Origin: Pseudomonadota bacterium
Lineage (GTDB): Bacteria > Pseudomonadota > Alphaproteobacteria > Sphingomonadales > Sphingomonadaceae
NCBI GenBank assembly: GCA_030271595.1
Contig: JARXKO010000096.1
Span: forward strand, 1 to 6,068
DNA: 6,068 nucleotides
Direction: 5' to 3'
Shown here: piece by piece, positions 1 to 6,068 of the stretch
How positions within the stretch are numbered: the stretch's first letter is position 1
Layout of the letters: the number at the start of each line of letters is the position of its first letter
Program-made: the position numbers and the translations under genes
The notes under the pieces: generated by a model
The model's database searches: none
Seen by the model: the letters and a program-made list of their open reading frames with translations, nothing else
What the model was told of the DNA's origin: nothing

Positions 1-345
1 GCCGGGGTCGAGCCGCGGATCATGGGCATCGGCCCGGCTCCGGCCAGCGAAAAATTGCTCAAGCGGCTTGGCCTCGGCATCGCCGACATCGACATCGTCG
101 AGATCAACGAGGCCTTCGCCGCCCAGGGCCTCCAGGTCCTGCGCATGCTCGGGCTCGCCGACGATTCCGCGCACGTCAATCCCAATGGCGGCGCAATCGC
201 GCTTGGTCACCCGCTCGGCATGTCGGGCGCGCGGCTCGCGCTGACCGCGACCGAGGAGCTCCAGCGCAGTGGCGGCCGCCGCGCTTTGTGCACCATGTGC
301 ATCGGCGTCGGCCAGGGCATCGCGCTCGCCCTCGAACGGGTGTAA
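1..345 (+). CDS. paaJ: 3-oxoadipyl-CoA-type thiolase (PaaJ/PcaF), C-terminal part, 5' truncated by the window
   Basis: The frame is open from base 1 and ends at TAA 343-345, giving the last 114 residues of a protein normally about 400 long. Thiolase C-terminal landmarks are clear: NEAFA (visible residues 36-40), [14 protein letters not shown] (60-73) with catalytic His70, and CIGVGQG (100-106) with the second active-site Cys100. The closing pattern [13 protein letters not shown] is typical of the beta-ketoadipyl-CoA thiolases PcaF and PaaJ, which cleave 3-oxoadipyl-CoA to succinyl-CoA and acetyl-CoA; PaaJ also acts on the dehydrosuberyl-CoA intermediate of phenylacetate breakdown. It is a soluble cytoplasmic enzyme. 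The gene ends 10 bases before paaD, so co-transcription is likely and the phenylacetate role (PaaJ) is favoured by context. PcaF, or a broader acetyl-CoA acetyltransferase, cannot be excluded without the N-terminus. Confidence 0.9.
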   Translation, partial: AGVEPRIMGIGPAPASEKLLKRLGLGIADIDIVEINEAFAAQGLQVLRMLGLADDSAHVNPNGGAIALGHPLGMSGARLALTATEELQRSGGRRALCTMCIGVGQGIALALERV

Positions 346-355
346 CGTCAGTGCC

Positions 356-817
356 GTGAGTGGCACCACCCTCCTCGACGAGCAGGCGATACTGGCTTTG
401 CTCGACACCGTCCCGGACCCCGAAATTCCGGTCCTCAGCATCACCGACCTCGGGATTGTGCGCGGGTTCAGGCGGGACCCGCCGCGAGTCCTGGTAAGCC
501 CGACGTACTCGGGCTGCCCGGCGACGGTGGCGATCGAATACGCAATCCGCGCCACGCTCGATGCGGCGGGCTTTGATGACGTGCTGGTCGAACGTCAGCT
601 GTTCCCGCCGTGGACCACCGAATGGATCAGCGAGCGCGGCCGCCAGCGGCTCAAGGACTATGGCATTGCTCCGCCAACCGTCGCGGCGACCGCAGAATGC
701 CCGCAATGCGGCTCGCTTGATACCGAAGAGGTAAGCCGCTTCGGCGCCACGCCGTGCAAGGCGCAATGGCGGTGCAAATCCTGCCTCGAGCCGTTCGATC
801 GCTTCAAATGCCATTGA
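356..817 (+). CDS. paaD: 1,2-phenylacetyl-CoA epoxidase subunit PaaD
   Basis: This is a complete 153-residue PaaD, close to the roughly 165 of E. coli. The N-terminal MIP18/DUF59 domain shows PDPEIPVLSITDLG (20-33) and PTYSGCPA (49-56, with Cys54). The PaaD-specific C-terminal zinc-ribbon-like tail has Cys115/Cys118 and Cys140/Cys143, the segment SRFGATPCKA (127-136) and the ending EPFDRFKCH. PaaD is needed for an active PaaABCE ring-epoxidising oxygenase acting on phenylacetyl-CoA. By its family it is thought to help Fe-S cluster or metal assembly, probably for the PaaE reductase; that role is inferred. The GTG at 356 is chosen because it is the last start before the conserved core and leaves a 10-base gap after the thiolase. 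Its Shine-Dalgarno is weak (GGGTG at 338-342), consistent with translational coupling. A GTG at 269 would add 29 residues overlapping the thiolase and is unlikely. No paaE follows, unlike the usual paaABCDE order. Confidence 0.95.
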   Translation: MSGTTLLDEQAILALLDTVPDPEIPVLSITDLGIVRGFRRDPPRVLVSPTYSGCPATVAIEYAIRATLDAAGFDDVLVERQLFPPWTTEWISERGRQRLKDYGIAPPTVAATAECPQCGSLDTEEVSRFGATPCKAQWRCKSCLEPFDRFKCH

Positions 818-902
818 TCTTCGAGGCTTAAGGCGAATCCGCTTGAGGATTGTCGCGCCGACGGCGTAATGACTTGGCCGGTTTGAGCCAGTGGAGCGAA
901 GC
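818..902. promoter_or_regulatory. paaD-to-regulator gap, possible promoter or operator region
   Basis: This 85-base stretch is the longest non-coding gap in the window and must hold any separate promoter of the Crp/Fnr gene. It contains a direct repeat, GCTTAAGG (826-833) and GCTTGAGG (841-848), spaced 15 bases apart. There is a short inverted repeat GTCG-CGC-CGAC (852-862) and another, TGGC-N8-GCCA (875-890), just before the ribosome binding site. A poor sigma-70-like pair, TTGAGG (843-848) and CGTAAT (865-870) with a 16-base spacer, can be picked out. No T-run follows the hairpins, so a Rho-independent terminator for paaD is not supported. No good TTGAT-N4-ATCAA Fnr box is visible. All these signals are short enough to arise by chance. 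Confidence 0.2.
893..896 (+). promoter_or_regulatory. Ribosome binding site (GGAG) of the Crp/Fnr regulator gene
   Basis: GGAG lies 6 bases upstream of the GTG at 903, which is good spacing. It would be 15 bases from the in-frame ATG at 912, and it lies inside the coding sequence if the GTG at 891 is used. It therefore favours 903 as the start. Confidence 0.45.
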
Positions 903-1655
903 GTGACGGTGATGGCGGACGAACTGACCGAAATTGACCGTGCTTTTGCCGGCAATCGCTTGCTCGCGACCTTCGCCCATGAAACGCGCGGGCTGATCGA
1001 GCCCCACGGCACCTTGCTCATCCTGTCTCCGGGCGAGGTCGTGCTTAACCGCGGCGACCAGGTCAAATCGACCATCTTCCCGATCGGTGAAACGATGATT
1101 TCGATGGGCGTGGAGCTGACCGGCGGGCGCTCGATCGAAGTGGCCTCGATCGGCCGCGAAGGTGCGGTCGGCGGGATCATCAGCTGCGGCCACGCCCCCG
1201 CCTTTTCGCGCGCCGTGACCCTGGTTGGCGGGCCGGCGATGCGGATGCCGATGAAAGCGCTCGAACAGGCCAAGCGCGATTCAACCTTCATCGCCAACAT
1301 CTTCTGCCGCTTTTCCGATTATCTGTTAGCCCAGGTCATGCAGTCGGTGGCGTGCAACGCCTATCATTCGATCCCGGAACGCGCCGCGCGCTGGCTGCTT
1401 CATGCCCAGGATCGCGCCGGCGACCGCATCGAACTGACCCAGGAAGCGTTCGCCGGATTGCTCGGGGTCCAGCGCACGACCGTCAATGCGGTCATCCGCT
1501 CGCTCCAGGACGAAGGGCTGATCGCGACCGGGCGCGGGGTCGTGCGGGTGGTCGACCGCGCCGGACTCAAGCACCGCGCGTGCGAATGCTATTCGCGGCT
1601 CGAGGACCATTTCGCCGAGGTCATCGGAACCAGCGGCTTCGGTCCCAAGGATTAA
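903..1655 (+). CDS. Crp/Fnr-family transcriptional regulator
   Basis: This is a 250-residue DNA-binding regulator with the usual two-domain layout. A cyclic-nucleotide-binding-like beta-barrel covers about residues 35-115 ([16 protein letters not shown], then [15 protein letters not shown] at 77-91). A long dimerisation helix covers about 118-165. The C-terminal Crp-type winged helix-turn-helix spans about 177-215 ([20 protein letters not shown], then the wing). The N-terminal cysteine cluster of Fnr is absent, so an oxygen-sensing Fe-S cluster is unlikely. Glu86 (GREGAVG) and Arg103 (SRA) sit roughly where Crp has its phosphate-binding cassette, but cAMP binding cannot be decided from this. 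The start is uncertain among GTG 891, GTG 903 and ATG 912; GTG 903 has the best-placed GGAG. The target genes are unknown. It lies in the same direction as paaD, but the 85-base gap allows an independent promoter. Confidence 0.9.
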   Translation: MTVMADELTEIDRAFAGNRLLATFAHETRGLIEPHGTLLILSPGEVVLNRGDQVKSTIFPIGETMISMGVELTGGRSIEVASIGREGAVGGIISCGHAPAFSRAVTLVGGPAMRMPMKALEQAKRDSTFIANIFCRFSDYLLAQVMQSVACNAYHSIPERAARWLLHAQDRAGDRIELTQEAFAGLLGVQRTTVNAVIRSLQDEGLIATGRGVVRVVDRAGLKHRACECYSRLEDHFAEVIGTSGFGPKD

Positions 1656-2683
1656 TCGGCCAGCGCCCAGCCCAGCGTTTCGCCGGCGTGAAACGGCACG
1701 ATGCCGTCAATTTCCGCCGGCACCGTGACCGCGCGGCGTTCCAACGTCACCGATTCGCTGTTGACCGGCAGCCCGTAGAACGCGGGCCCGTTCAACGAAG
1801 CAAAAGCCTCGAACCGGTCGAGCGCGCCATCTTCATCGAATGCCGCGGCATAGGATTCCAAGGCGAACGGAGCATTGAAAATCCCAGCGCAGCCGCAGCC
1901 GGATTCCTTGGCCTGCCGCGGATGCGGGGCGCTGTCGGTGCCGAGGAAATATTTGGCCGATCCCGAAATTGCCGCCGTGCGCACCGCCAGCCGATGCGCC
2001 TCGCGCTTGGCCACCGGCAGGCAGTACAGGTGCGGCCGCAAGCCGCCGGCGAACAAGTCGCCGCGGTTGAGGTGCAGGTGATGCGGAGTGATCGTCGCCG
2101 CGACATTGGTGCCGCTTGCCGCGACGAACTCCACGGCATCGGCGGTAGTGATATGCTCGAACACGATTTTGAGCGCCGGGAAATCGCGCAGCAGCGGCTC
2201 AAGCACGCGCTCGATGAACACCGCCTCGCGGTCGAAAATGTCGACCGCCGGGTCGGTCACTTCGCCATGCACACAAAGCACCATGCCGATGCGCTCCATG
2301 ACCTCGAGCGCGGCATGGATGTGGCGCACGTCGGTAACGCCGGCGGCGCTGTTGGTGGTGGCATTTGCGGGGTAAAGCTTGGCGGCGACCCACGCGCCCT
2401 CGGCATGTCCGCGCTCGATCTCTGCGGGATCGGCAACGTCGGTCAAATAGCAGGTCATCAACGGGGTGAAGCCCGGCCCGGCGGCAGCGGTAATCCGCCG
2501 GCGATAGTCGGTGGCGGCGGCGACCGAGGTAATCGGAGTCCCGAGATTGGGCATGACGATCGCGCGGGCGAACTGCCGCGCGGTCAACGGAGCGACCGCT
2601 CGGAGCATGTCGCCGTCGCGCAAATGGACGTGCCAGTCGTCGGGACGGCGGATGGTGATGGTATCGGTCATTGTATCGCTCAC
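1652..2683 (-). CDS. pyrC: Dihydroorotase, class II PyrC type
   Basis: This is a full-length 343-residue dihydroorotase, close to the length of E. coli PyrC. It cyclises N-carbamoyl-L-aspartate to L-dihydroorotate, the third step of de novo pyrimidine synthesis, in the cytoplasm. Expected zinc-site residues are all present: His18 and His20 in [10 protein letters not shown], Lys102 in [11 protein letters not shown] (the carbamylated lysine), His139 in VHGE, His177 in FEHITT, and Asp250 in GTDSAPH. Other signatures are TPHHL (199-203), [12 protein letters not shown] (216-227), [14 protein letters not shown] (259-272) and [10 protein letters not shown] (297-306). The start is GTG at 2683 because AAGGAG lies five bases upstream; the ATG at 2671 would shorten the protein by four residues and leave a 17-base spacing. 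Its stop overlaps the stop of the Crp/Fnr gene tail-to-tail. It is divergent from ygfZ with a 22-base gap, so its promoter must lie largely inside ygfZ. Confidence 0.97.
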   Translation of the reverse strand: MSDTMTDTITIRRPDDWHVHLRDGDMLRAVAPLTARQFARAIVMPNLGTPITSVAAATDYRRRITAAAGPGFTPLMTCYLTDVADPAEIERGHAEGAWVAAKLYPANATTNSAAGVTDVRHIHAALEVMERIGMVLCVHGEVTDPAVDIFDREAVFIERVLEPLLRDFPALKIVFEHITTADAVEFVAASGTNVAATITPHHLHLNRGDLFAGGLRPHLYCLPVAKREAHRLAVRTAAISGSAKYFLGTDSAPHPRQAKESGCGCAGIFNAPFALESYAAAFDEDGALDRFEAFASLNGPAFYGLPVNSESVTLERRAVTVPAEIDGIVPFHAGETLGWALAD

Positions 2684-2688
2684 TGGCG

Positions 2689-2694
2689 CTCCTT
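2689..2694 (-). promoter_or_regulatory. pyrC ribosome binding site, AAGGAG
   Basis: On the minus strand this reads AAGGAG, a near-perfect Shine-Dalgarno sequence, with a five-base spacer to the GTG at 2683. It decides the GTG start over the ATG at 2671, which would be 17 bases away. Confidence 0.75.
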
Positions 2695-2705
2695 AGCTTG
2701 AGGCA

Positions 2706-3410
2706 ATGGACGCCACCACCCTCACCGATCGCGCGATCGTCCGCCTCAGCGGCGATGGCGCCCGTGACTTCCTCCAGGGTTTGGTCACCAGCGACGTCGC
2801 CGGGCCGCTGCCGGTGTGGGCCGGATTGCTCACCCCGCAGGGCAAATGCATCGCCGATTTCATCATCTGGGACGACGATGGCGAGGATCTGCTGCTCGAT
2901 TGCGAGGCCGCCGCCGCCGCGGGGCTGATCAAGCGCCTGTCGATCTACCGACTGCGCCGCCCGATCGGGATTGGTGTGGACGAAACGCTTGCCGCCCATT
3001 GGTCGCGCGACGGAGGAGAACAAGACGCCGACCCGCGACTCGCCGCGCTTGGCAAGCGCTGGCTCGGGCCGGCGAACGACCCCGCGCAAGGCTGGCTCGA
3101 ACACCGCCTCCGCCTCGGCGTGTGCGAGGGCGCCGCCGAGCTTGGCGACCTGCTGTGGCTCGAGTGCAATGCCGCGGAGCTGAACGGGGTCAGCTTCACC
3201 AAAGGCTGCTTCGTCGGCCAGGAAAATACCGCTCGGATGAACTGGCGGGCCAAGGTCAACCGGCGGCTGATCGTGGTCGAGGGCGATGGCGGAGAGCGCG
3301 CCCGGGTCGCCTATCCCGAGCTCGGACTGGCGGTCGTCCATGCCCGGACCGACGCGATCCCGGACGGCGCGCTTATCCCCGACTGGCTTCAGCCTGCGAT
3401 CACCGCATAG
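2706..3410 (+). CDS. ygfZ: YgfZ/IBA57 (CAF17-like) folate-binding Fe-S cluster protein
   Basis: This 234-residue protein belongs to the YgfZ/GcvT-related family, which uses tetrahydrofolate to help repair or assemble Fe-S clusters in enzymes such as MiaB and aconitase-type proteins. The family signature KGCFVGQE is at residues 166-173, with the invariant Cys168, followed by NTARMNWRAKVNRRL (174-188). The N-terminus (RLSGDGARDFLQGLVTSDV, 13-31) and LLTPQGKCIADFII (41-54) are also typical of the GcvT fold. It is shorter than E. coli YgfZ (326), as usual in Alphaproteobacteria. The start is ATG 2706. The only purine-rich stretch, GAGG at 2700-2703, is two bases from the ATG and too close for a normal ribosome binding site, so initiation may be weak or leaderless. 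Its 3' end overlaps the convergent cyclase-family gene by 22 bases. In sphingomonads the gene next to pyrC is, from memory, often this one. Confidence 0.93.
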   Translation: MDATTLTDRAIVRLSGDGARDFLQGLVTSDVAGPLPVWAGLLTPQGKCIADFIIWDDDGEDLLLDCEAAAAAGLIKRLSIYRLRRPIGIGVDETLAAHWSRDGGEQDADPRLAALGKRWLGPANDPAQGWLEHRLRLGVCEGAAELGDLLWLECNAAELNGVSFTKGCFVGQENTARMNWRAKVNRRLIVVEGDGGERARVAYPELGLAVVHARTDAIPDGALIPDWLQPAITA

Positions 3411-4066
3411 GCCCGCACCGCGAATGTCCCCATGCCCTTGATTTTGGGCGGAACCGCGGCGAAGCGGAAACCGCTGTCCGGGAGCGCGTCGAGATTGGTC
3501 ATATGCTCGCAAATCGGAATCCCGGCGCCGAGCAAAATGGTGTGGACCGGCCGCGCCCGAACGCGGTTGTCGTCGATATTGTAGCTGTCGATCCCTACCA
3601 AAGCGGCGCCCTTGGCGGCCAACAGCTCGGCCGCGGCTTGGGTCAGGAACGGGTGGTCCTTCGCATAGCGATCGGTCCGCCAATGCTGGTCCCAGCCGGT
3701 CGCAACCAGCACCGCCTTGCCGCTCACGTCGATCCCGTCAAAGGCATCGGCGTCGGTCGCGATCCCGCCTTGCCACGGCCGGCGGATGACGATCCCCGGC
3801 AAATTGGCGAGTGACGTCAGGTCGAGCTGCGCCAGATCGGCGCCCGCGGCATAACGATGGAACGGCGCATCCAGATAGGTGCCGGTGTTGGCGACCATGT
3901 CGATGCGCCCGATGTGGAAGCTCGAGCCGTCGTCGTAATTGGCGGCCGAGCCCTCCCGCGTCCAGAAGTCGCAGATGTGCGGCCCCGGGAGCCCCTGGTA
4001 CGTGATCATGCCGTCCTCGATCACATGGCTGAGGTCGATGATCCTCGGCTCTTCACGATGCGCCAT
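3389..4066 (-). CDS. Cyclase / kynurenine-formamidase-family protein with variant metal motif
   Basis: This 225-residue protein has the swivelling beta/alpha fold of the cyclase family (KynB-like, PF04199). It opens with [12 protein letters not shown] (9-20), typical of the family N-terminus. It continues with MVANTGTYLDAPFHRY (57-72), VLVATGWDQHW (119-129), GIDSYNID (158-165), HTILLGAGIPICEHMTNLDALP (from His175 to Pro196) and a C-terminal KIKGMGTFAVRAYAVI. The family metal motif is HxGTHxDxPxH; here its first two His are Asn60 and Tyr64, while Asp66, His70, His175 and Glu187 are kept. Typical members hydrolyse N-formylkynurenine or related amides, but this variant makes that assignment unsafe. 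The start is ATG 4066, with GGAG (4077-4080) ten bases upstream; it must precede the DLSH motif and no later start would do. The gene overlaps the upstream membrane-protein gene by 46 bases and is probably the last of an acnA operon. No signal peptide is seen. Confidence 0.88.
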   Translation of the reverse strand: MAHREEPRIIDLSHVIEDGMITYQGLPGPHICDFWTREGSAANYDDGSSFHIGRIDMVANTGTYLDAPFHRYAAGADLAQLDLTSLANLPGIVIRRPWQGGIATDADAFDGIDVSGKAVLVATGWDQHWRTDRYAKDHPFLTQAAAELLAAKGAALVGIDSYNIDDNRVRARPVHTILLGAGIPICEHMTNLDALPDSGFRFAAVPPKIKGMGTFAVRAYAVIAG

Positions 4067-4293
4067 GAGGCGATGACTCCAATCAGCAACCAGATCACGT
4101 TGAGCATGGTCGAAGGCAAAGCCCCATGCCACCAGCCGTTGACGATGAAGCCGGCGGCACCGGCGACATTCATCCCTTGATAGAGCAGGGACTGGCCCGT
4201 CAGCCGTCCGCTCGACAAGAACAGATAGGCGAGGAGGAGAAGCAGCGCCCCCGCCCAGCCGATGATCTCGACCCCAAGCGCAACCCCGCTCAC
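4021..4293 (-). CDS. Small three-helix membrane protein, CBU_0592 family
   Basis: This is a 90-residue hydrophobic protein. Three membrane segments can be read: about [40 protein letters not shown], and [18 protein letters not shown], with a basic C-terminal tail (RIVKSRGSS). The pattern ([32 protein letters not shown]) matches a conserved small inner-membrane family annotated as CBU_0592, with no established function. The start is GTG 4293, which shares GTGA with the acnA stop codon, a layout typical of stop-restart translational coupling. No Shine-Dalgarno sequence is evident upstream. The longer open frame back to 4377 lies wholly inside acnA and carries no family-like residues before the GTG. 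Its 3' end runs 46 bases into the cyclase-family gene. The function is unknown; co-expression with aconitase is inferred from position. Confidence 0.85.
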   Translation of the reverse strand: MSGVALGVEIIGWAGALLLLLAYLFLSSGRLTGQSLLYQGMNVAGAAGFIVNGWWHGALPSTMLNVIWLLIGVIASWRIVKSRGSSTSAM

Positions 4294-6068
4294 GCCGCCG
4301 CGAGCTTGCGCAGAACGTACTGGAGGATCCCTCCCGAGCGGAAATATTCGAGCTCGGTGAAGGTATCGATGCGGCACCGGGCGATGACCTTGAACTCGCT
4401 TCCATCGGCGCGGGTGACATGAACCGTCACGTCCTGGCGCGGCTGGATGTCGCCGACTCCCTCGATGGTGAAGGTCTCGCTTCCATCGAGGTTGAAGCAG
4501 TCGGCATTCTCCCCCTCCTGGAACTGCAGCGGGAGCACGCCCATGCCGACCAGATTGGAACGGTGGATGCGCTCGAAGCTCTCGGCGATGACCGCTCGGA
4601 CCCCAAGCAACATGGTCCCCTTGGCGGCCCAGTCGCGCGAACTGCCGGTGCCATATTCCTTACCGGCAAGGACGATCAGCGGGGTTCCGTCGGCCTCGTA
4701 TCGCATGGCCGCGTCGTAGATTGGCAGGGTCTCGCCGGTCGGGGCGTAGCGGGTCATCCCGCCCTCGATCCCGTCGAGCATGCGGTTGCGGATGCGGATG
4801 TTGGCGAAGGTCCCGCGCATCATCACCTGGTGGTTGCCGCGGCGCGCGCCATAGCTGTTGAATTCAGGCCGGCTGACCTGATGCTCGACCAGATAGCGGC
4901 CAGCCGGGCTGTCGGGCTTGATCGCGCCAGCCGGCGAAATGTGGTCGGTGGTGATCGAATCGCCGAAAATCGCAAGCGGCCGGGCGCCGATGATGTCGGC
5001 CAGGGGCTTGGGCTGCATCGTCATGCCGGTGAAGTAGGGCGGGTTCTGGATATAGGTCGACGCCGCCGGCCAGCCATACGTGGCACCCCCGCTGATCTCG
5101 ATCGCCCGCCACCGCTCGTCGCCGTGAAAGACGTCGGCATAGCGGCTCTTGAACATGTCGGAATGGACGTGGGCGTCGATCAGCGTGCGAATTTCGGCAT
5201 TGGACGGCCAGATGTCCTTGAGAAACACCGGCTGGCCGTCGCGGCCGGTTCCGATCGGCTCCTTCAGCATGTCGGTGCGGACCGTGCCCTTCAAGGCGAA
5301 GGCGACGACGAGCGGCGGCGAGGCGAGGTAATTGGCGCGGCAATCGGGCGACACCCGGCCTTCGAAATTGCGGTTGCCGGACAAGACGCTGGCGGCGACC
5401 AAGTCCTTGTCGGCGATGGCCTTGCTGATCGGCTCGGCGAGCGGCCCGCTATTGCCGATGCAGGTGGTGCAGCCATAGCCGACGAGGTCGAAGCCGAGGT
5501 AATTGAGGTCTTCGTCGAGCCCGCTCGCTTTCAAATAATCGGTCACCACCTTGCTGCCCGGCGCCAGGCTGGTCTTGACCCACGGCTTGGTCTGCAGCCC
5601 CTTCTCCCGCGCCTTGCGCGCGACCAGTCCCGCGGCGATCAGCACCGACGGGTTCGACGTATTGGTGCAGCTGGTGATCGCGGCGATGACGACATCGCCA
5701 TTGCCAAGGTCGTACTCCTCGCCCGCGACCGCCACCCGCGGATCGGACGCCTTGCGATAGACATGCTCGAGCTCGTGATTGAACTGGTCGTCGACGTCGC
5801 CCAGCAGGACCCGGTCCTGGGGCCGTTTCGGTCCGGCCAGAGACGGTTCGATCGAGGCCATGTCGAGCTCGAGCGTGTCGGTGAACAAGGGTTCGGGCGT
5901 GGCCTCGTCGCGCCACATGCCCTGGGCCTTGGCATACGCCTCGACCAAGGCGATGCGGTCGTCGTCGCGGCCGGTCAGCTTGAGATAGTCGATAGTCCTG
6001 CGGTCGATCGGGAAGAAGCCGCAGGTGGCGCCATATTCGGGCGCCATATTGGCGATGGTGGCGCGGTC
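4290..6068 (-). CDS. acnA: Aconitate hydratase A, C-terminal two thirds, 5' truncated by the window
   Basis: The frame is open to the window edge, giving 592 residues of an enzyme of about 890. Aconitase isomerises citrate and isocitrate via cis-aconitate in the TCA cycle, in the cytoplasm. The visible part starts [20 protein letters not shown]. All three 4Fe-4S ligands are present: Cys in [11 protein letters not shown] (codon at 5667-5669) and two in [12 protein letters not shown]. Substrate-site segments follow: [24 protein letters not shown] and, in the swivel domain, [13 protein letters not shown] and [23 protein letters not shown]. The C-terminus, [15 protein letters not shown], is the usual AcnA ending, so the 3' end is intact. 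The domain order (catalytic then swivel) is that of AcnA/IRP-type proteins, not AcnB. 2-Methylcitrate dehydratase-type AcnD is a less likely alternative. The promoter lies outside the window. The stop TGA overlaps the start of the membrane-protein gene. Confidence 0.97.
   Translation of the reverse strand, partial: DRATIANMAPEYGATCGFFPIDRRTIDYLKLTGRDDDRIALVEAYAKAQGMWRDEATPEPLFTDTLELDMASIEPSLAGPKRPQDRVLLGDVDDQFNHELEHVYRKASDPRVAVAGEEYDLGNGDVVIAAITSCTNTSNPSVLIAAGLVARKAREKGLQTKPWVKTSLAPGSKVVTDYLKASGLDEDLNYLGFDLVGYGCTTCIGNSGPLAEPISKAIADKDLVAASVLSGNRNFEGRVSPDCRANYLASPPLVVAFALKGTVRTDMLKEPIGTGRDGQPVFLKDIWPSNAEIRTLIDAHVHSDMFKSRYADVFHGDERWRAIEISGGATYGWPAASTYIQNPPYFTGMTMQPKPLADIIGARPLAIFGDSITTDHISPAGAIKPDSPAGRYLVEHQVSRPEFNSYGARRGNHQVMMRGTFANIRIRNRMLDGIEGGMTRYAPTGETLPIYDAAMRYEADGTPLIVLAGKEYGTGSSRDWAAKGTMLLGVRAVIAESFERIHRSNLVGMGVLPLQFQEGENADCFNLDGSETFTIEGVGDIQPRQDVTVHVTRADGSEFKVIARCRIDTFTELEYFRSGGILQYVLRKLAAA

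Noticed and set aside
852..862. GTCG-CGC-CGAC hairpin as a paaD terminator
   Set aside because: The stem is only four base pairs and no T-run follows, so it does not qualify as a Rho-independent terminator.
176..1300. A 374-codon open frame on the minus strand over thiolase, paaD and the regulator
   Set aside because: It is antisense to three well-supported genes. The translation is rich in Arg, Ala and Pro with no recognisable domain, as expected from GC-rich codon bias mirrored on the other strand.
1352..2701. A 449-codon plus-strand open frame over the regulator's 3' end and all of pyrC
   Set aside because: It is Arg/His/Gly-rich with no family motif and entirely overlaps pyrC, whose catalytic residues are all intact.
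2199..3683. A 494-codon minus-strand open frame through pyrC, ygfZ and the cyclase-family gene
   Set aside because: It is a shadow frame crossing three real genes, with shuffled Arg-rich composition and no plausible start context.
2816..3814. A 332-codon plus-strand open frame over ygfZ and the cyclase-family gene
   Set aside because: It is an out-of-frame shadow of ygfZ that continues antisense to the cyclase gene, with very high Arg/Pro content.
4067..4420. N-terminal extension of the cyclase-family gene up to 4420
   Set aside because: The extra 118 codons run out of frame through the membrane-protein gene and the end of acnA. They show no family sequence, and the conserved cyclase domain begins right after ATG 4066.
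1..6068. Mobile element, CRISPR, defence island or prophage
   Set aside because: No transposase, integrase, repeat array, tRNA-linked junction or shift in base composition is visible; all genes are metabolic, regulatory or membrane proteins with uniform codon use.

Overview
The window reads as ordinary chromosome of a GC-rich alphaproteobacterium, most likely a sphingomonad (Sphingomonadales). The grounds are strong G/C preference at third codon positions, frequent GTG starts, a short (234-residue) YgfZ, and protein sequences of the alphaproteobacterial type. This placement comes from recognising the sequences, not from a database search. There are seven protein genes and almost no non-coding DNA. 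I see no tRNA, rRNA, CRISPR array, insertion sequence, prophage or toxin-like gene.

Layout. Bases 1-817 (+) hold the 3' end of a 3-oxoadipyl-CoA-type thiolase (PaaJ/PcaF) followed after 10 bases by a complete paaD. Both belong to aerobic phenylacetate degradation (PaaD in the phenylacetyl-CoA epoxidase system, the thiolase in the final cleavage steps), so this is the tail of a phenylacetate cluster. After an 85-base gap comes a Crp/Fnr-family regulator (903-1655, +). It ends tail-to-tail, sharing four bases, with pyrC (dihydroorotase, 1652-2683, -). pyrC is divergent from ygfZ (2706-3410, +), with only 22 bases between the start codons. ygfZ in turn converges on and overlaps the last gene of a minus-strand block. 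Read in its own direction, that block is acnA (aconitase, 5' end outside the window), a small three-helix membrane protein of the CBU_0592 type, and a cyclase/kynurenine-formamidase-family protein. These three overlap one another and look co-transcribed and translationally coupled.

How the genes relate. The thiolase and PaaD serve phenylacetate catabolism, which feeds acetyl-CoA and succinyl-CoA into the TCA cycle, where aconitase works. YgfZ maintains Fe-S enzymes, aconitase is a 4Fe-4S enzyme, and PaaD belongs to a family tied to Fe-S maturation. That theme may be coincidence. PyrC is housekeeping pyrimidine synthesis.

I do not see a convincing undescribed system. The most useful leads are the cyclase-family protein, in which two His of the family metal motif are replaced by Asn and Tyr while the rest of the site is kept, and its 46-base overlap with the membrane-protein gene downstream of acnA. 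The large open frames antisense to the real genes (up to 494 codons) are treated as GC-driven shadows.
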